Shown here piece after piece: positions 6,451-8,672 of a stretch of 8,672 nucleotides of DNA. The position numbers and the translations under genes are program-made. The notes beneath the pieces are model-generated. The model was not told where the DNA came from and made no database searches. It saw only the letters and a program-made list of their open reading frames with translations. The first letter of the stretch is position 1, and every line of letters begins with the position of its first letter. The DNA is from Eubacteriales bacterium. Its GTDB lineage: Bacteria; Bacillota; Clostridia; Christensenellales; UMGS416. The stretch lies in the NCBI GenBank assembly GCA_028709505.1, contig JAQVWW010000027.1, positions 1 through 8,672 of the forward strand. The letters are read 5' to 3'.

Positions 6451-6455
6451 AGATC

Positions 6456-6486
6456 CTGTCAAATTATGCAGTTTCTTTGTTATAAT
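6456..6486 (+). promoter_or_regulatory. Probable promoter of the TPR-like membrane protein gene
   Basis: A perfect -10 TATAAT lies at 6481-6486, with CTGTCA (6456-6461) as a weak -35 at a 19-bp spacing. Transcription would start near 6493, about 27 nt before the GTG at 6520. This places the promoter inside the longer open frame from 6436 and argues against the upstream start. Confidence 0.45.
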
Positions 6487-6507
6487 AATATCATCAGCAA
6501 GCAAAAT

Positions 6508-6511
6508 GGAG
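6508..6511 (+). promoter_or_regulatory. Ribosome binding site that decides the GTG start at 6520
   Basis: GGAG at 6508-6511 is 8 nt from the in-frame GTG at 6520-6522. No comparable site precedes the ATG at 6436, which would also lie upstream of the promoter. Confidence 0.55.
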
Positions 6512-6519
6512 CGCCTGCC

Positions 6520-7806
6520 GTGGCAAATCTGATTTTGACAATTGGCCTTCCCCCATGCGTACCCAGCGCCCTTTCGCCGTCGCGCGTGCCGGCGGTGGCG
6601 CTGGGTTTGATAGGCGCGGCCATGCTGGGCGAATTCCTCGTATTTTTTGTGCTGCAGCGCCGGCGTTCTGCGGGGCTGCCCAAAGGTTTCGGCCGCAAAT
6701 GCCTGTTGCTGGGCGCGGCGCTGCTGTGCTGCGCCGCGCTTTGGGGCGGCTGGGCCTGGGCCAATACCCGCTATGCCGCCGCCTTGGTGCAGCTGGACAG
6801 CGGCGACTATGCCGGCGCTTATGCCGCCTTCTATCCCCTTCCCGAGAGTTACCGCGAGACGCGGCGCTGCCGCATGCTGTGCGAAGCCGGCGCGGCGCTG
6901 ACCCAAGAGCGCTTTGCCCAGGCGGTTGACCTGCTGGATGCGCTGGGCGGCTTTCGCAACGCCGACGCGCTGGCCCGGCAGTATGAAACGCAGCTTATCC
7001 GGGCGTTGATCGATGCCGGCCGGCTGAACGAAGCGCTGGAAAAGTGCCATGCATCCTCGGCGGACCGCGCCGATGACGTATCCGAAATTACGCTGTATTT
7101 GGCGCAGCGCAAGATGGACGCCCGGGACTATGCCGCCGCCTATGCGCAGCTGCTGGACTTAGTCGGCCACGGTTACTTGCCGGCGCGGGACAGCCTGGAA
7201 CAATGCGCCTTTCTGTACGCACAGACCTGCTACGAAGCCGGCGACTACGTCGCGGGCATCCCGCCGGCCAGAACCGCCGGCGGCACCGGGAACGCCCCCG
7301 AGCTGCTGCGGGCCATGCAAAGCGGCCTTTATCCCCGGGCCATCGCGCGGTATCACGCCCGGGAGTACGACCAGGCGCTGGTTTATTTTAACGCGCTGGG
7401 CGGGTACCAGCGCAGCGGCGATTACCGCACGCTGTTGCAGGCCCACCGGGCGATATCCGCCGGCGACGCGCCGCTGCTGCCCACGTTGTGCAAAGCGCTC
7501 TTTGCGCTGGGCGCCTGGGAGGACGCGCCCGACCTGCTGGCCCAGCCGCCGCTGCTGGGCGCGGCGCTGGAGGGCGTCTGGCAAGCCGATGACGATACCA
7601 TCACCTTCCATCGGCGCAACGACGGCAGCATCCATCTGGAAACGGCGCATAGCGACGAAGCCGATTCGCGGGTTGTCGCGTTGTCTGCCGGCGCCGTCCA
7701 GGATAGCCGGGGGCAGCTGCTCTACACGGTGGCGTTTGACGCCGACGGCGCGCTGCTGCTGGACGACGGCACCGGCGAACGGCGTTTTACGCGGCCGCGC
7801 GGGTGA
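6520..7806 (+). CDS. Membrane-anchored protein with TPR-like repeats and a small C-terminal beta domain, function unknown
   Basis: The 428-residue product (GTG start) has no name I recognise. Two hydrophobic helices, at about 26-47 and 60-82, are separated by the basic loop QRRRSAGLPKGFGRK. A helical region with degenerate TPR-like repeats follows. Repeat-like units include SGDYAGAYAAFYPL (94-107), ERFAQAVDLLDALGGFRNAD (130-149), ARDYAAAYAQLLDLVGHGY (201-219) and AREYDQALVYFNALGGYQRS (280-299). The pattern A-x-x-x-F-x-x-L-G-x-Y/F resembles the LGDYKDS repeats common in Bacillota membrane proteins. The last 78 residues (about 351-428) read as short beta strands with the G-V-W and G-x-L-L-Y-T-V motifs of a small barrel or lipocalin-like fold. 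It is probably a scaffold or sensor at the membrane. It is divergent from uxaC and overlaps a possible small gene at its stop. Confidence 0.75.
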   Translation: MANLILTIGLPPCVPSALSPSRVPAVALGLIGAAMLGEFLVFFVLQRRRSAGLPKGFGRKCLLLGAALLCCAALWGGWAWANTRYAAALVQLDSGDYAGAYAAFYPLPESYRETRRCRMLCEAGAALTQERFAQAVDLLDALGGFRNADALARQYETQLIRALIDAGRLNEALEKCHASSADRADDVSEITLYLAQRKMDARDYAAAYAQLLDLVGHGYLPARDSLEQCAFLYAQTCYEAGDYVAGIPPARTAGGTGNAPELLRAMQSGLYPRAIARYHAREYDQALVYFNALGGYQRSGDYRTLLQAHRAISAGDAPLLPTLCKALFALGAWEDAPDLLAQPPLLGAALEGVWQADDDTITFHRRNDGSIHLETAHSDEADSRVVALSAGAVQDSRGQLLYTVAFDADGALLLDDGTGERRFTRPRG

Positions 7807-8036
7807 CGCCGACCCATTGGCCGCACTGTCGTCAGGATCTGCCCCCATCCACGGTCTTTTTCGTCAACGGAATGATCGGGCTTTTTTGCCGCGCGTTGGA
7901 CGCGCCGCCACACGTCGGTTGCAAACGCTGTTTTTCAGCGCGGCCGCACAGCCACGGCGTAGGCGTCCGGCCCGCCGTCTTTGCGCCCATCGCCTTCGCG
8001 GCGGCCTTTTGCGCGCTTTGGCAGGGGCAAATATAA
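7803..8036 (+). pseudogene. Possible small gene or decayed zinc-ribbon plus membrane-helix fragment
   Basis: A GTG at 7803 overlaps the preceding TGA as GTGA, the usual layout for translational coupling, and opens 77 codons. The spacing of residues 6-19 (W-P-H-C-R-Q-D-L-P-P-S-T-V-F) follows the zinc-ribbon pattern C-P-x-C-G-x-x-L-P-x(4)-F-C-x-x-C-G, but three of the four cysteines are replaced (W, F, G). Later there is C-K-R-C (about 42-45) and a hydrophobic stretch RPAVFAPIAFAAAFCALW (about 56-73). Third-position GC is high (roughly three quarters by eye), as in neighbouring genes. No Shine-Dalgarno precedes the GTG. TPR-like membrane proteins in Bacillota are often fused to zinc ribbons, so a decayed or frameshifted fusion is possible. 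It could also be a chance frame. Confidence 0.25.
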
Positions 8037-8164
8037 AATCTTAGTAAAACCCGGCATTTCCGGCGGCCAATCCCTTGACAATTCTCAGGCAAACCGGAAT
8101 AATTCGAAGTAAGCGGCACACCATATTTTTGCCAGGTAAGCAGATTGCGAGTGACGGTTCGGAT
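8037..8164. other. Intergenic leader upstream of the alpha/beta hydrolase gene
   Basis: This holds the promoter described separately and a leader of about 55 nt. The 9-bp palindrome GAATAATTC (8097-8105) overlaps the -10 box. No gene is seen here. Confidence 0.5.
8075..8103 (+). promoter_or_regulatory. Strong sigma-A-type promoter of the alpha/beta hydrolase gene
   Basis: A perfect TTGACA (8075-8080) is followed after exactly 17 bp by AATAAT (8098-8103, five of six consensus bases). Transcription would start near 8110, giving about 55 nt of leader before the ATG at 8165. Confidence 0.75.
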
Positions 8165-8672
8165 ATGGTTATCTTCCATAACACCTTTGTCAATTCGCCG
8201 CATATGGGCGCTTATGTGACGGCGGGCCAGGCCAATCTTCATTATTATGAGGATGGCTGTGGCCGGCCGCTGGTCATGCTGCCGCCGGCGGGGCTTTCGC
8301 TGTTTACGTTTCGCAAAAACATCATCCCGCTGGCCGATCACGCCCGGGTGGCGGCGGTGGACTTGCCGGGCCAGGGCTATGCCCAATGCCCCGACTGCGC
8401 CGATCTTTCCGCGCGGGCCATGGCCGATATGCTGGCGGAATTTTTGCTGCGTTGCGAGTTGGCGCCGGCAGTGCTGTGCGGCGCCGGCGAAGGGGCCATC
8501 TACGCGCTGGAGACGGCGCTGCGCTATCCCGATATGGTGCAGGCGCTTATTCTTATCAGCCCCGGCAGCGTCACACGGCGCTATCCGCTTTCGCTGCGCA
8601 TTCTGGATAGGCCCCGGCTGGGCGAGCTGCTGATGGAACAGCTGGATATATCCATCATGGCGCGGTTTTTAT
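8165..8672 (+). CDS. Alpha/beta-hydrolase-fold protein with the nucleophile serine replaced by glycine (3' end outside window)
   Basis: The frame runs open from the ATG at 8165 past the window end; 169 residues are visible. The N-terminal half follows the alpha/beta hydrolase plan: LHYYEDGCGRPLVMLPPAG (25-43) for the first strands, FRKNIIPLADHARVAAVDLPGQGYAQ (49-74) with the strand and G-x-G turn, and LCGAGEGAIYALETALRYPD (104-123) at the nucleophile elbow. The canonical elbow is G-x-S-x-G; here it is GAGEG, with G108 (codon GGC, 8486-8488) in the Ser position. The usual HG oxyanion pair before the first loop is PPAG. The protein may be catalytically dead, use another residue or act as a non-hydrolytic fold member. 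The ATG was chosen from the promoter position; no strong Shine-Dalgarno is seen and a weaker alternative start exists at 8204. Confidence 0.8.
   Translation, partial: MVIFHNTFVNSPHMGAYVTAGQANLHYYEDGCGRPLVMLPPAGLSLFTFRKNIIPLADHARVAAVDLPGQGYAQCPDCADLSARAMADMLAEFLLRCELAPAVLCGAGEGAIYALETALRYPDMVQALILISPGSVTRRYPLSLRILDRPRLGELLMEQLDISIMARFL

Noticed and set aside
6445..6462. uxaC promoter from the minus-strand TTGACA at 6457-6462
   Set aside because: The only TATA-like hexamer nearby (TATAAG) is 6 bp away, and no -10 lies at 16-18 bp.
6436..6519. Earlier ATG start for the TPR-like gene at 6436
   Set aside because: It lies upstream of the likely promoter (-10 at 6481-6486) and lacks a Shine-Dalgarno, while GTG at 6520 has one at 8 nt.
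6535..6540. TTGACA on the plus strand as a -35 box
   Set aside because: It lies inside the coding sequence just after the GTG start and has no -10 at a suitable distance.
6361..7050. N-terminal extension of the uxaC reading frame to 7050
   Set aside because: It has no UxaC homology, is antisense to a coding gene, and the ATG at 6360 has a GGAGG site and gives the normal UxaC length.
7832..8386. 184-residue minus-strand frame across the hydrolase promoter
   Set aside because: It runs antisense through the strong promoter and the hydrolase gene, and shows no domain or ribosome binding site.

Overview
The window looks like a chromosomal stretch from a GC-rich, Gram-positive-type bacterium, most likely a Clostridia-like Bacillota. 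The basis is strong Shine-Dalgarno sequences (AAAGGAG, AAGGGGG), sigma-A-type promoters (TATAAT, TTGACA), GTG starts, GC-rich codons and short AT-rich promoter islands. No phage, IS element, CRISPR array, rRNA or tRNA is visible.

Layout. Positions 1-162 hold the 3' end of a small membrane-protein gene (possibly HdeD/DUF308-like), followed by a terminator. On the minus strand come an aldo/keto reductase (538-1488, own promoter and terminator) and a TVP38/TMEM64 (DedA-like) membrane protein (1676-2374). Divergent from these is a plus-strand pair: an MFS permease (2644-3882) and, 28 bp later, a Nudix hydrolase (3911-4399). A perfect 13-bp GAAA-loop hairpin closes this pair. A 563-bp gap follows with no convincing protein gene. 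Its minus strand can be folded into a closed, multi-helix structured RNA (about 4540-4740) that resembles the raiA-motif RNA of Bacillota. Next is minus-strand uxaC, glucuronate isomerase (4963-6360). Divergent from uxaC is a two-helix membrane protein with TPR-like repeats and a small C-terminal beta domain (6520-7806). A possible degenerate zinc-ribbon reading frame overlaps its stop codon. After a non-coding gap, a strong promoter drives an alpha/beta-hydrolase-fold gene that runs off the window at 8165-8672.

How the genes fit together. UxaC begins hexuronate catabolism (glucuronate to fructuronate, galacturonate to tagaturonate). The LacY/NupG-like permease and the aldo/keto reductase would suit a carbohydrate-using gut or soil anaerobe, but no other uronate-pathway gene is present, so this is not a full uronate operon. 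The permease and Nudix enzyme are probably co-transcribed. The other genes look like single transcription units.

The items most worth following up are the structured RNA, the alpha/beta hydrolase whose nucleophile serine is glycine, the unnamed TPR-like membrane protein with its possible decayed zinc-ribbon partner, and an 11-bp-period direct repeat upstream of the aldo/keto reductase promoter.
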